Positions 17,455 through 25,401 of a DNA stretch of 64,000 bases are shown here, piece after piece. How positions within the stretch are numbered: the first letter of the stretch is position 1; each line of letters begins with the position of its first letter. The position numbers and the translations under genes were made by a program. The DNA is from Maricaulaceae bacterium EIL42A08 (GTDB taxonomy: Bacteria > Pseudomonadota > Alphaproteobacteria > Caulobacterales > Maricaulaceae), in contig JAMZNZ010000002.1 of assembly GCA_024178355.1 (NCBI GenBank), positions 1,097,501 to 1,161,500 on the forward strand, read 5' to 3'. Under the pieces are notes generated by a model. It was not told where the DNA came from. It made no database searches and saw nothing but the letters and a program-made list of their open reading frames with translations.

Positions 17455-18240
17455 ATGCGCGCCCTGTCTACCGCCGCCACCGGCATGGAAGCCCAGCAGC
17501 TGGCCGTTGAGGTCATCTCCCACAACCTGGCCAACATGAACACCACTGCGTTCAAGCGCCAGCGGGCCGAGTTCCAGGACCTTCTGTATCAGACCCACAG
17601 CCAGCCCGGGGCTGCCAGCTCCGATGCCGGCACGATTGTGCCCACCGGCGTTCAGGTGGGTCTGGGTGTCGCCGCAGGCTCTGTTTACCGCATCGCCGAG
17701 CAGGGCAGCCTGATGCAGACAGACAACGCCTATGATGTCGGCATCGCCGGGGACGGTTATTTTCGAATCCAGCTGCCCAACGGCAATGACGCCTACACCC
17801 GCGCAGGCAATTTCTCGCTCTCGCCCACCGGTGAGATCGTGACCGCTGAGGGCTACTCGGTTGCGCCGGGCATCGTGATCCCGGCTGAAGCGCGCCAGAT
17901 GTCGATCAACCAGCAGGGCCAGGTTCAGGTTCTCATCGATGGTCAGCCTGAGCCGCAGGTTGTCGGCCAGCTGGAGCTGATCACCTTCCCGAATGAAGCC
18001 GGGCTTGAGCAGATCGGTGACAACCTGCTGCTGGAAAGCGCCGCTTCTGGCGCTCCGAACGCAGGCCTTCCCGGCCAGCCGGGCTTTGGCGTTGTGCGTC
18101 AGGGCTTTGTCGAAGCGTCCAACGTGGATGCCGTCACGGAGATCACCGCCCTCATCCAGGCCCAGCGGGCTTATGAGATGAATGCACGGGTGATCACCGC
18201 GGCTGACGAGATGCTCGCCGCATCCTCCAACCTGCGCTAA
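17455..18240 (+). CDS. flgG: Flagellar distal rod protein FlgG
   Basis: A 261-residue distal rod subunit of standard length. Seen: MRALSTAATGMEAQQLAVEV with ISHNLANMNTTAFKRQRAEF, the FlgG-specific QTDNAYDVGIAGDGYFRIQL, and the C-terminus NVDAVTEITALIQAQRAYEM...ITAADEMLAAS. The start is well supported by AAGGAGC 8 bases upstream. The gap to flgF is 21 bases. Confidence 0.98.
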   Translation: MRALSTAATGMEAQQLAVEVISHNLANMNTTAFKRQRAEFQDLLYQTHSQPGAASSDAGTIVPTGVQVGLGVAAGSVYRIAEQGSLMQTDNAYDVGIAGDGYFRIQLPNGNDAYTRAGNFSLSPTGEIVTAEGYSVAPGIVIPAEARQMSINQQGQVQVLIDGQPEPQVVGQLELITFPNEAGLEQIGDNLLLESAASGAPNAGLPGQPGFGVVRQGFVEASNVDAVTEITALIQAQRAYEMNARVITAADEMLAASSNLR

Positions 18241-18251
18241 GGGGCTAAGCC

Positions 18252-19196
18252 ATGATCCGCGCCAGCCTTGCTGCCCTGATCCTCACCACGGCCCCTGCCG
18301 TTGCCGATACATCAGACGTTACGCAAACCCGCACGGTGATCCTCGCCGAGCGCCTCGTCGCCGACGGGCCGACCATTACGCTGGGCGATCTGTTCGACAA
18401 TGCAGGCGAGGCCGCAGGCGTTGACATTGCCCGTGCGCCTGCACCCGGCGCGCAGATCTCGCTGGATCCGGCCTATGTACGTGAAGCCGCTGCCCGCGAA
18501 GGCCTGGTGTGGGCCAATGCCAGCGGTGTCCTGCGCGTCACGGTGGAGCGCGGAGCCCGCCAGGTCAGCGCCGCTGAAATCGCCAGCCTTTTAGAAGAAT
18601 CGCTCTTCGTGGAAACCGGGCAAGCTCACGCTGTGCGCCTGTCCAACAGCCGCCTGAGCCTGGCCGCCCCCATGGACAGCTTTGGCGGACCGGAGCTGAT
18701 CAGCTTTGACCATGATGCAGGGTCCGGCATGATCCGCGCGGAAATTGCCGCCTATCCCGGTGGTGAGCCGGTGCGCATTTCCGGACGCGCCGAACAGGTC
18801 GTCAACGTTCCTGTGCTGGGCCGCGCGGTTGCCATCGGCACGGTTATCACCGCAGGTGATATCGACTGGGTTCAGCTGCCCGCCAACCGGGTGAACGCCC
18901 AGGTCCTGCTAGATCCAGAAGGCCTGATCGGCATGGCTGCGCGTCGTCCGCTTCGCGCCGACACCCCGCTGCGCGGCTTTGATGTGGAGGCCCCCTCCAT
19001 CATCGAGCGCGGCGAGATCGTGAACCTGATCTTCCAGTCCGGCCCCCTCACCCTGTCGGCGCGGGCTCGCGCGATGGAAGACGGGGCGGCCGGTGAGCTG
19101 ATCCGCTTTGTAAACCTTCAATCCAATCGCACGGTGGAAGCCGTTGCAGATGCCCCCGGACGCGCCCGCGTCACCGGTCCGGCCTATACCCATTAA
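18252..19196 (+). CDS. flgA: Flagellar P-ring assembly chaperone FlgA
   Basis: A 314-residue periplasmic chaperone for P-ring (FlgI) assembly. Seen: signal peptide (1-19, PAVA-D), N-terminal region with GDLFDNAG, and a C-terminal SAF/ChapFlgA domain: VPVLGRAVAIGTVITAGDID, GMAARRPLRADTPLRGFDVE, and GELIRFVNLQSNRTVEAVAD. It lies 11 bases after flgG and 12 before flgH. flgI itself is not in the window. Confidence 0.94.
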   Translation: MIRASLAALILTTAPAVADTSDVTQTRTVILAERLVADGPTITLGDLFDNAGEAAGVDIARAPAPGAQISLDPAYVREAAAREGLVWANASGVLRVTVERGARQVSAAEIASLLEESLFVETGQAHAVRLSNSRLSLAAPMDSFGGPELISFDHDAGSGMIRAEIAAYPGGEPVRISGRAEQVVNVPVLGRAVAIGTVITAGDIDWVQLPANRVNAQVLLDPEGLIGMAARRPLRADTPLRGFDVEAPSIIERGEIVNLIFQSGPLTLSARARAMEDGAAGELIRFVNLQSNRTVEAVADAPGRARVTGPAYTH

Positions 19197-19208
19197 GGAG
19201 CCACCAAA

Positions 19209-20000
19209 ATGGCCTCGATGAAATCCTTCGCCGTGATCCTTCTGACGTCTGCATCCCTGACCGCCTGTGCAGCGACCGATCGCCTGTCCTATGTGGGTCA
19301 GACCCCGCCCATGAACTCAATCGACAACCAGGCGGCGCTGACCGGCGTGTCGGGTGCTGATGGCCCCATCACCCAGCACAGCGAGGCGGCGCGCCTGGCC
19401 CGTGCCGCGGCCATTGCCCAGGCCCAGTCGCGCCAGACCAACCCCAATTCGCTGTGGCAATCGAACTCGGCGACCTTTTTTGGCGATCCCCGCGCGGCTG
19501 AGGTTGGCGACATCCTGACGGTTGCCATCGACATCACCGACCGTGCCCAGATCAACAATCAGACGGCTCGCTCGCGCACCAGCGCTGAAGATTCAGATCT
19601 GACGAATTTCCTGGGTGGCGAAGCGGCGCTCACCTCTTTCTTCAACGATGCCATCGACCCGACAAGCATGGCGAGCTTTGGCTCCACCTCCTCAACCCAG
19701 GGCACCGGCAGTGTGAACCGTTCTGAGACAATCGAGCTGACCGCGGCCGCCATCGTGGTCGATGTGCTCTGGAACGGGAATATGGTGATCCATGGCCGCC
19801 AGGAGGTGCGCATCAACAACGAAGTGCGTGAGCTGCTGATCAGCGGCATTGTGCGCCCTGAAGACATTGCCGCTGACAACACCATTGATCACCAGCAAAT
19901 CGCAGAAGCCCGCATTTCCTATGGCGGTCGCGGCCATATCTCTGAAATGCAGCGCCCGCCGGTCGGCCAGGAGCTGTACAACCTGCTTTGGCCGTTTTAA
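19209..20000 (+). CDS. flgH: Flagellar L-ring lipoprotein FlgH
   Basis: A 263-residue outer-membrane lipoprotein forming the L ring. Seen: lipobox SLTAC with Cys20, then the FlgH core LWQSNSATFFGDPRAAEVGD, ILTVAIDITDRAQINNQT, and the C-terminal block NGNMVIHGRQEVRINNEVRE followed by SGIVRPEDIAADNTI. AAGGAG precedes the ATG. Last gene of the flgF-G-A-H operon; no clear terminator follows. Confidence 0.97.
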   Translation: MASMKSFAVILLTSASLTACAATDRLSYVGQTPPMNSIDNQAALTGVSGADGPITQHSEAARLARAAAIAQAQSRQTNPNSLWQSNSATFFGDPRAAEVGDILTVAIDITDRAQINNQTARSRTSAEDSDLTNFLGGEAALTSFFNDAIDPTSMASFGSTSSTQGTGSVNRSETIELTAAAIVVDVLWNGNMVIHGRQEVRINNEVRELLISGIVRPEDIAADNTIDHQQIAEARISYGGRGHISEMQRPPVGQELYNLLWPF

Positions 20001-20062
20001 TTCCGTAGTCACTTAGTTCATGGTCGTGTGAAGTGTGGCGTGCTTATTGCGTCACTCCCGCC

Positions 20063-20455
20063 ATGACACAGAGCGCAACCATGCCCGAACTCCAAATCCT
20101 GCGTAGCGAAATTACGGAGGCCAACGCCTTCGTGGTGCGCCTTGTCGGGCGCAATCGCTATGCCGATAGCCGGGAAAACGCACGCAAGCTGTGCCAGCGC
20201 ATGCATGACGAAGGCCGTCGCGGGCTGATCATGGACTACCGCCAATGTGCGCTGGACCATACGCTGGCGGAGTTTGGCGAAGTGGCGAAGGTCTTTGCTG
20301 AAAACCTGCCTGAAGGCTTGCGCGTGGCCTATGTCTACGCGCAAGACAATTTCATGCACGCTGCCCTGATGACCAAACAGCTCCACAAAGCCGGCTTCGC
20401 CGCCCGCGCCGTGCGCGAGTTCGACGACGCCGTGGCATTTGTGAGTGAGGGTTAG
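20063..20455 (+). CDS. Small STAS/SEC14-like hypothetical protein
   Basis: About 130 residues without signal peptide or membrane span. Alternating strands and helices (LQILRSEITEANAFVVRLVG; GLIMDYRQCALDHTLAEFGE; LRVAYVYAQDNFMHAALMTK) resemble the SpoIIAA/STAS-like fold seen in small alphaproteobacterial proteins. Function unknown. Starts at 20063 or 20081 are both possible; upstream residues from 20033 look non-native. It follows flgH by about 60 bases on the same strand, and may or may not belong to the flagellar operon. Confidence 0.6.
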   Translation: MTQSATMPELQILRSEITEANAFVVRLVGRNRYADSRENARKLCQRMHDEGRRGLIMDYRQCALDHTLAEFGEVAKVFAENLPEGLRVAYVYAQDNFMHAALMTKQLHKAGFAARAVREFDDAVAFVSEG

Positions 20456-20488
20456 GGGCTTCTAGGCGTTCTTGTCGTGAAAGACGGG

Positions 20489-20613
20489 GACGCACCCCCT
20501 CACCTTACCTCTCCCCCTTGTTCAAGGAGGAGAGGAGGCATCCACGTCGCGTCAAACTAAAAACGCCGTCATGATCCCTCTCCCCTTTGGAGGGGAGAGG
20601 TCAGGTGAGGGGT
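20489..20613. repeat. Intergenic inverted repeat pair (CT-rich palindromes)
   Basis: Two related palindromes face each other. The left (about 20492-20535) contains CACCTTACCTCTCCCCC and a foldback CAAGGAGGAGAGG. The right (20576-20613) contains CTCTCCCCTTTGGAGGGGAGAG followed by GTCAGGTGAGGGGTG. Left and right arms are inverted copies of one unit. A diverged relative occurs at 46941-46978. The form suggests a REP-like interspersed element. Confidence 0.7.
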
Positions 20614-20628
20614 GAGAGAGCACCGCCC

Positions 20629-21459
20629 TTAAAGCCCGAATCTCGCCCAGGCGAAGCGCTGTTCCAGCACTTCGACGGTCGCTCCGGCAAAGCGGGCCAG
20701 CAAGCCGCCCTTGGACGGGGCGAGGGTCTTGATCCGGGTTTCATCGCCGAAGCGTTTGCGCAATTCGGTACGGGCATCGGCGAGGCCATCGACGAGACCA
20801 ACCTCAACACCCTCCTCGCCGGTGAAAACCGAACCATCAAACAGCTCCACCTCGGTATCCAGCTTGTCGCCGCGGCGCTCTTTCACATGAGTGATGAACT
20901 GGGTGTGGATTGCCTCCAGCAGCTTTTCCATGCGCGCTTTCTGGGTGTCGGTCTCAGCCGAGAAAGGGTCCGCCATCAGCTTGGACTTGCCGGCCGTCTT
21001 CACCCGGCGCTCCACGCCCAGCTTTTCCATCGCCTCGGTAAAGCCAAAGCCGGCATTGATGACCCCGATGGAGCCGACAATGCTGGCCGGATCGGCGAAG
21101 ATTTCATCGCCCGCGCACGCGATCCAGTAGCCACCAGAGGCTGCCAGATCCTCACAGAAAACCAGCACCGTCTTGTCTTTTTCGCTGGCCAGCGCGCGGA
21201 TGCGATCGTGGATGAGCCGCGACTGAACCGGGCTGCCGCCCGGGGAGTTGACCGATATGGCAATCGCAGGCGCATCGTTGTGTGAGAAGGCCTTCTCGAG
21301 CAGCTTTTCGACCCTTGCCAGATTGAGAGCCCCCTGACGCCCGCCCGAGGCAATCATGCCCTCAAGGCGCACCAGCGGCACCTCCGGCGCATCGGAGCCA
21401 AACATCTTTTTAATGCCGGCGAGCGCCTTGGCGCTGCGCGATTTAACACTGTCGATCAC
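20629..21459 (-). CDS. S49 family peptidase (SppA/SohB-like)
   Basis: Serine-lysine peptidase of the signal-peptide-peptidase family, about 276 residues. Seen: core strand PLVRLEGMIASGG, IAISVNSPGGSPVQS, the nucleophile motif EDLAASGGYWIACAGDEI (Ser in ASGG), SIVGSIGVI, and the likely general-base Lys in TAGKSKLMADPF. There is no N-terminal membrane span, unlike classic SppA, so it may be cytoplasmic or peripheral. I choose GTG at 21459 because AGGAGATCC lies 5' of it; the ATG at 21501 has no such site. The single domain size matches the short (36K-type) enzymes. Confidence 0.85.
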   Translation of the reverse strand: MIDSVKSRSAKALAGIKKMFGSDAPEVPLVRLEGMIASGGRQGALNLARVEKLLEKAFSHNDAPAIAISVNSPGGSPVQSRLIHDRIRALASEKDKTVLVFCEDLAASGGYWIACAGDEIFADPASIVGSIGVINAGFGFTEAMEKLGVERRVKTAGKSKLMADPFSAETDTQKARMEKLLEAIHTQFITHVKERRGDKLDTEVELFDGSVFTGEEGVEVGLVDGLADARTELRKRFGDETRIKTLAPSKGGLLARFAGATVEVLEQRFAWARFGL

Positions 21460-21579
21460 GGTATCGGATCTCCTGGCAGGTCGCTGCGTTGAAGACTCCA
21501 TATAGGAAGCCGATCACAAAACGCACGCGACCGGCTCCAAGGTCTTCACCTATTTGCAGTTTGGTGCGCCCATGAAGCA

Positions 21580-22143
21580 TCACAACGTGGAATGCTTTGT
21601 TGCAGCCGCCTTAAGGGAGGCGATCCGGCCACCGGATGGCCCTTTCGTCATCGCAGCTTTGATGCCAGCTATTTCGTGTTTAAGCGCCGGTAGCTTTGCG
21701 GTTTCGGCTGTTTCCAGTTGCTTCTCCAGCTTTTTGAGTTTGGCGCGCATGGTTTTGTACCATTCGGCTTCCGCCGCGATTTCATGGCTCGCAATCGCTC
21801 TGCTTATATTGCGCAAGACCTCATCGCACCATTGATTCCTAGCAAAATTCACCGCGACCAAAACCAGTTGAATGTTTTCGATCGTGTAACCAGCCTGTGG
21901 GTCAATTCGATCAATGCTGACGGCATATGGGCGTTTAACCAGAGCACCAGGGAACTCAAGACTATCGAACCGAAGCCCGCTTAGGGCGCATCGACAATCT
22001 TGCTCTTGATAAAGCTCGACCAGCTTTGGCAGCTCCAGAGTAAACTCAAGACCTTTTCTTGTCGCCCGGCTCCGCGCGCCGTTCAGTGATTTTCTCAAGG
22101 CCGTTTTAAAATCGTAAGCTGACATCACGACAGGTTGGGCCAA
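21580..22143 (-). CDS. Putative HNH-type endonuclease
   Basis: About 187 residues (TTG at 22143) or 181 (ATG at 22125). The middle has the pattern of phage-type HNH nucleases: CRCALSGLRFDS, then YAVSIDRIDPQAGYTIENIQ and LVLVAVNFARNQWCDEVL, where the D-R-I-D and N residues stand for the metal-binding finger. The N-terminal part is basic (ARSRATRKGLEF), the C-terminal part a Lys/Ala coiled coil. No partner such as a methylase or phage gene is adjacent. Its start overlaps a 10-bp inverted repeat. Possibly an orphan mobile nuclease; activity is inferred. Confidence 0.7.
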   Translation of the reverse strand: MAQPVVMSAYDFKTALRKSLNGARSRATRKGLEFTLELPKLVELYQEQDCRCALSGLRFDSLEFPGALVKRPYAVSIDRIDPQAGYTIENIQLVLVAVNFARNQWCDEVLRNISRAIASHEIAAEAEWYKTMRAKLKKLEKQLETAETAKLPALKHEIAGIKAAMTKGPSGGRIASLKAAATKHSTL

Positions 22144-22168
22144 CCGGGGGGTGTTTCACAACCTGTCG
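22128..22168. repeat. Perfect 10-bp inverted repeat at HNH gene start
   Basis: CGACAGGTTG (22128-22137) and CAACCTGTCG (22159-22168) are exact inverted copies separated by 21 bases, and a smaller palindrome GGTTG-GGC-CAACC (22133-22145) lies across the left arm. It covers the possible start codons of the HNH gene. It could be an operator or an mRNA hairpin controlling that gene. Confidence 0.65.
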
Positions 22169-22185
22169 CGAGTAAGAAAGCCATA

Positions 22186-22545
22186 TCAGCTGCGCGCCAG
22201 CTCCAGCCGCAGCTTGTGCAGCTCCACCATCATCGCCCGGCGATTGATGCGCATATTGGCCCAGAGCTTGATGGCGATCTGGGCGGAATTGGCCATGATG
22301 GCAAAGGCGGCATAGAGAATTAGGGCTCGCGTCGTTTCAGCCTGAAAGGCCATGACAAGGCAGTAGACCAGGATGCCGCTGAAGATGAAAATGCCGACCC
22401 AGGCCAGAATATTCATCGCACTGCCCGGTCCCTTCAAACTCGATAACACCTCAGCATAGTAGCCTCTTTCATCAAGATGGTCGGCGACATATTTCTCGTC
22501 TTCGGCGCTGAGTGCTGTTTTCAGACGGTCATCAAAATCACTCAT
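22186..22545 (-). CDS. DUF6768 membrane protein (partner of sigma factor)
   Basis: A 119-residue protein with a charged N-terminal part (SDFDDRLKTALSAEDEKYVADH), two membrane helices (MNILAWVGIFIFSGILVYCL; ALILYAAFAIMANSAQIAIK), and a basic helix at the end (LWANMRINRRAMMVELHKLR). The pattern is that of DUF6768. Its start overlaps the sigma-factor gene by 8 bases, which suggests joint translation. A plausible role is membrane-bound control of that sigma factor, but no classic zinc-finger anti-sigma motif is present. Confidence 0.72.
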   Translation of the reverse strand: MSDFDDRLKTALSAEDEKYVADHLDERGYYAEVLSSLKGPGSAMNILAWVGIFIFSGILVYCLVMAFQAETTRALILYAAFAIMANSAQIAIKLWANMRINRRAMMVELHKLRLELARS

Positions 22546-23101
22546 GAGTCACTCCTTCCTGAGTGTCATAGGCGGCCTTCAGGTGGGTGCGGGCTGTGTG
22601 CAGCCGCGACTTCACCGTTCCAGGCGCAAGGGCAAGGCAGGCGGCAATTTCGGCCACTGACATGCCATCCACATAATAGGCCGAGAGCACTTCCCGGTCC
22701 GCCAGAGGCAGGGTCGCAATGAGGCTGATCAGATCGTCTGACCGGCCCTCACCGGTTTGCTCCACCTCTATCTGAGCCTCGCTGGCTGCGGCCCGTTTCA
22801 GATCACGGTCACGCACCACACGCTGGATGAAGCTGGCTGAACGATTGCGCACGATCGTATAGGCCCAGGGGCCAAACTGATCAGGATCACGCAGGCGATG
22901 GATGTTCTTCACCAGCGCCATGGCCACCTCCTGCATCACGTCACGGGCGTCTTCGCTGTGACCGGTCAGGCGGTGGGCATGGCGAAGAAGCCGCACATGC
23001 CAGCGCCGGTAGAGCCGGTCAAAGGCGTCGCGGTCCCCGTCCATGGCAAGGGCGGCCTGATAGGCATCAAGGGCCCGGGGCGATGGCTGGCGTTGATCCA
23101 C
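22538..23101 (-). CDS. ECF-like sigma-70 family factor
   Basis: About 187 residues. Region 2: DAFDRLYRRWHVRLLRHAHR, DARDVMQEVAMALVKNIHRL and FGPWAYTIVRNRSASFIQR. Region 4: LPLADREVLSAYYVDGMSVA followed by EIAACLALAPGTVKSRLHTA. Regions 1 and 3 are absent, as in ECF factors. The frame is open to a TTG at 23128, but the GTG at 23101 with a preceding GAGA is a better start. It is immediately upstream of, and overlaps, the DUF6768 gene. The target promoters cannot be predicted. Confidence 0.9.
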   Translation of the reverse strand: MDQRQPSPRALDAYQAALAMDGDRDAFDRLYRRWHVRLLRHAHRLTGHSEDARDVMQEVAMALVKNIHRLRDPDQFGPWAYTIVRNRSASFIQRVVRDRDLKRAAASEAQIEVEQTGEGRSDDLISLIATLPLADREVLSAYYVDGMSVAEIAACLALAPGTVKSRLHTARTHLKAAYDTQEGVTHE

Positions 23102-23189
23102 GTTTCGGTCTCGTTCAAACCGCCTCAAAACCGTGAGGCTCGACCCTTAAGTCCCCCACACGCCAGAAACGGTTCAGACCAAGCTGCAT

Positions 23190-23984
23190 TTAATGACGCG
23201 CAAGAGCCGTGCGGGCTTCGCCGCGCAGGATGGCATCGGCTTCACGAGTGTAGGTGCCATCGGCCCGGTGCAGCACCAGACCCGGCAGGACCTGGAGCGG
23301 AGCCCTGGACGTCTTGGTCGCGGCCACGATGATCCGCTTGGCGGGCGCGTCGGCTTTGGGGTGAACGGGCATGATGGTGATATCGCCTGCCTTGGGCCTC
23401 AGCGCCGCGAGCATGTCATCGAGCCGGTCAGCCCGCTGGATCACGGTCAGCCTGCCGCCTTCCTTCAGACGCCGCAGCGCCAGCTCGATCCAGGCGGTCA
23501 GGGAGCTGTCATTGATCCAGGCTTTGGTGCGGCTGGGGTCCGGCGCGCGCAAGGTCGACGGATCGTCGAAAAACGGCGGATTGAAGAAAATTGCGTCGAT
23601 CTGGGCCGGGGATTCAACGCGCGAGTCAGGTTTCACCTCATCCTGGTCAGCTCCCCCCCCTTTGAAGTCCATGACATCAGCGTTCCTGACGGCCACCCGA
23701 TCGGCAAAATCGTTGATCGCTGCGTTTTTATCCGCCAGCTCAGCGGCGGATAAGTCCTGCTCCAAACCGAGCAATCTGGCTCCCGGATTGAGGCTTGCCG
23801 CACTCAGCAACGCCGCGCCCACGCCGCACCCGAACTCCACCGCCAGCCTGCCAGGCTTCAAGCTCACCGAAGCGGCAAGCAGCGCCGGGTCGATCGCTGC
23901 ACGGTAGCCTTTTGCAGGCTGCCAGAGCGTCAGCTTGCCACCCAAATAGCTCGATTGCACTGCGCCTTCAGGGGCTTGGGTCAT
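23190..23984 (-). CDS. TrmN6-like tRNA (adenine-N6) methyltransferase
   Basis: A 264-residue class I SAM-dependent methyltransferase. Seen: GGKLTLWQPAKGYRAAIDP, SAM motif I AVEFGCGVGAALLSAASLNP, acidic GLEQD after it, and the catalytic amino-methylase motif IFFNPPFFDDP. This set is typical of the TrmN6/YfiC group that modifies A37 of tRNA1(Val). A Gly/Asp-rich insertion (FKGGGADQDEVKPDSRVES) precedes the NPPF strand. Its ATG overlaps the DUF2007 stop by 4 bases, so the two form an operon. Confidence 0.88.
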   Translation of the reverse strand: MTQAPEGAVQSSYLGGKLTLWQPAKGYRAAIDPALLAASVSLKPGRLAVEFGCGVGAALLSAASLNPGARLLGLEQDLSAAELADKNAAINDFADRVAVRNADVMDFKGGGADQDEVKPDSRVESPAQIDAIFFNPPFFDDPSTLRAPDPSRTKAWINDSSLTAWIELALRRLKEGGRLTVIQRADRLDDMLAALRPKAGDITIMPVHPKADAPAKRIIVAATKTSRAPLQVLPGLVLHRADGTYTREADAILRGEARTALARH

Positions 23985-24202
23985 TCGCTGCCGTCGCTTG
24001 GCAGGAATTCCTTCAGGAGGCGTTTTGCCTGTGCAGCCTCATCTTCTGGCACCAGGATCCGGCGCTGCACCCAGGGCAGCGCACCGCCAAAGGTGGAGGC
24101 CGTCTCACCATCAAGCGTGACCGCGTTTAGCCCCGCATCGCGCAACACCGTCTGAGCAAAGTTCAGACGGATGGGATCATTGGTCGACAGAACTTCAATC
24201 AC
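23981..24202 (-). CDS. DUF2007 domain protein
   Basis: About 73 residues from the GTG at 24202 (preceded by GGAG at 8 bases). It matches the small DUF2007 signal-transducer-like fold: IEVLSTNDPIRLNFAQTVLR, DAGLNAVTLDGETAST, and RRILVPEDEAAQAKRLLKEF. Such proteins are often encoded with the methyltransferase found here, to which it is joined by an ATGA overlap. The longer frame from 24256 lacks a ribosome-binding site. Confidence 0.85.
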   Translation of the reverse strand: MIEVLSTNDPIRLNFAQTVLRDAGLNAVTLDGETASTFGGALPWVQRRILVPEDEAAQAKRLLKEFLPSDGSE

Positions 24203-24333
24203 GCCTATATCTCCATACCAACAAGGGCCTATATAAAGGCCTTGGCCCCAACCCACAGAGTCTTGCGCTTGCCCGGGTCAGGGCCACTTCCTATTGTGCC
24301 GCCACGAACTGAAACGTTTCAAGAGGGGTCGGG

Positions 24334-25359
24334 GTGAACGGCCTGCCACAAACCAACTTCCAGCCAGAAGACGCCATCAACCCGGTCGTCAGGCTCTCTA
24401 CGCTTGCGTCAGATGACATGACGCAGGTTGAAGCCGTTATTTCTGAACGGGTCGACAGCGAACGAACGCCTCTGATTGCCTCGGTGGCCCGCTATCTGGT
24501 GGAAGCCGGTGGCAAGCGTATTCGCCCGCTGATCACCGTCGCCGCCGCTCGCATGCTGGACTATGATGGCAAGGGCCACCATTCGCTGGCGGCGGCTGTG
24601 GAGTTCATCCATTCGGCCACCCTGCTGCACGACGATGTCGTGGATGAAAGCGAGCTGCGCCGCGGCAAGAAGCCGGCCAACCAGGTCTACGGCAACGCGC
24701 ACTCGGTGTTGGTGGGCGACTTCCTGTTTGCGCGCGCCTTCATGCTGATGGTCGATGCTGGAAACATGCAGGCATTACATGTGCTTAGCCGCGCTGCTGC
24801 CGTCATCGCCGAGGGTGAAGTGCGCCAGCTGGAAGCGGTGCGCGACATCGATCTGAGCCGTGACGACTATGTCGCCATCATCGATGCAAAGACGGCAGCC
24901 CTTTTTGCCGCCGCCGCCCAGGTCAGCCCGATCCTGTCAGGTGCCGGGCCAGAACTTGAGCACGCGCTGGAGACCTATGGCCGCGAGCTGGGTCTCGCCT
25001 TCCAGCTGGTTGACGACGCGCTCGACTATGGCGGTCTGGCTGCTGATCTCGGCAAGAATGTCGGTGACGACTTCCGCGAAGGCAAAATGACCCTGCCGCT
25101 GGTTCTGGCGGTTGAGCAGGCCGACGCCGAGGAACGCAAGTTCTGGCAGCGCGTGATCACCGACCCCAACGGCCAGCGCGATGGCGATCTGGAAGAAGCG
25201 GTGAAGCTTCTCAACAAGCACGGCGCGCTCGACGCCACGCTGGAAGCGGCCCGAACCCATGCCGCCAATGCCGTGAAAGCGCTTGAAGCGGCACCAAAGA
25301 ATGTCTGGTCAGACTCCCTTGCCGCGCTGGCCGAATTTGTGGTGGAACGCGCCTACTAA
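24334..25359 (+). CDS. Long-chain polyprenyl diphosphate synthase
   Basis: A 341-residue trans-prenyltransferase that elongates FPP with IPP, probably for the ubiquinone side chain (IspB/DdsA type). Seen: GGKRIRPLITVAAARML, first Asp-rich motif LLHDDVVDESELRRGKKPAN, GNAHSVLVGDFLFARAF, and the second Asp-rich motif FQLVDDALDYGG followed by GKNVGDDFREGKMTLPLVLA. Starts with GTG. Product length cannot be read with certainty; the small residues before the first DDxxD are compatible with a long product. Confidence 0.92.
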   Translation: MNGLPQTNFQPEDAINPVVRLSTLASDDMTQVEAVISERVDSERTPLIASVARYLVEAGGKRIRPLITVAAARMLDYDGKGHHSLAAAVEFIHSATLLHDDVVDESELRRGKKPANQVYGNAHSVLVGDFLFARAFMLMVDAGNMQALHVLSRAAAVIAEGEVRQLEAVRDIDLSRDDYVAIIDAKTAALFAAAAQVSPILSGAGPELEHALETYGRELGLAFQLVDDALDYGGLAADLGKNVGDDFREGKMTLPLVLAVEQADAEERKFWQRVITDPNGQRDGDLEEAVKLLNKHGALDATLEAARTHAANAVKALEAAPKNVWSDSLAALAEFVVERAY

Positions 25360-25401
25360 GCGCTTCGCATAAACGCAGACTTACAAATCGACAGGTGACC
25401 C

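Noticed and set aside
16663-17598. Open frame of 311 codons opposite flgF/flgG
   Set aside because: It crosses the junction of two flagellar genes and shows no domain.
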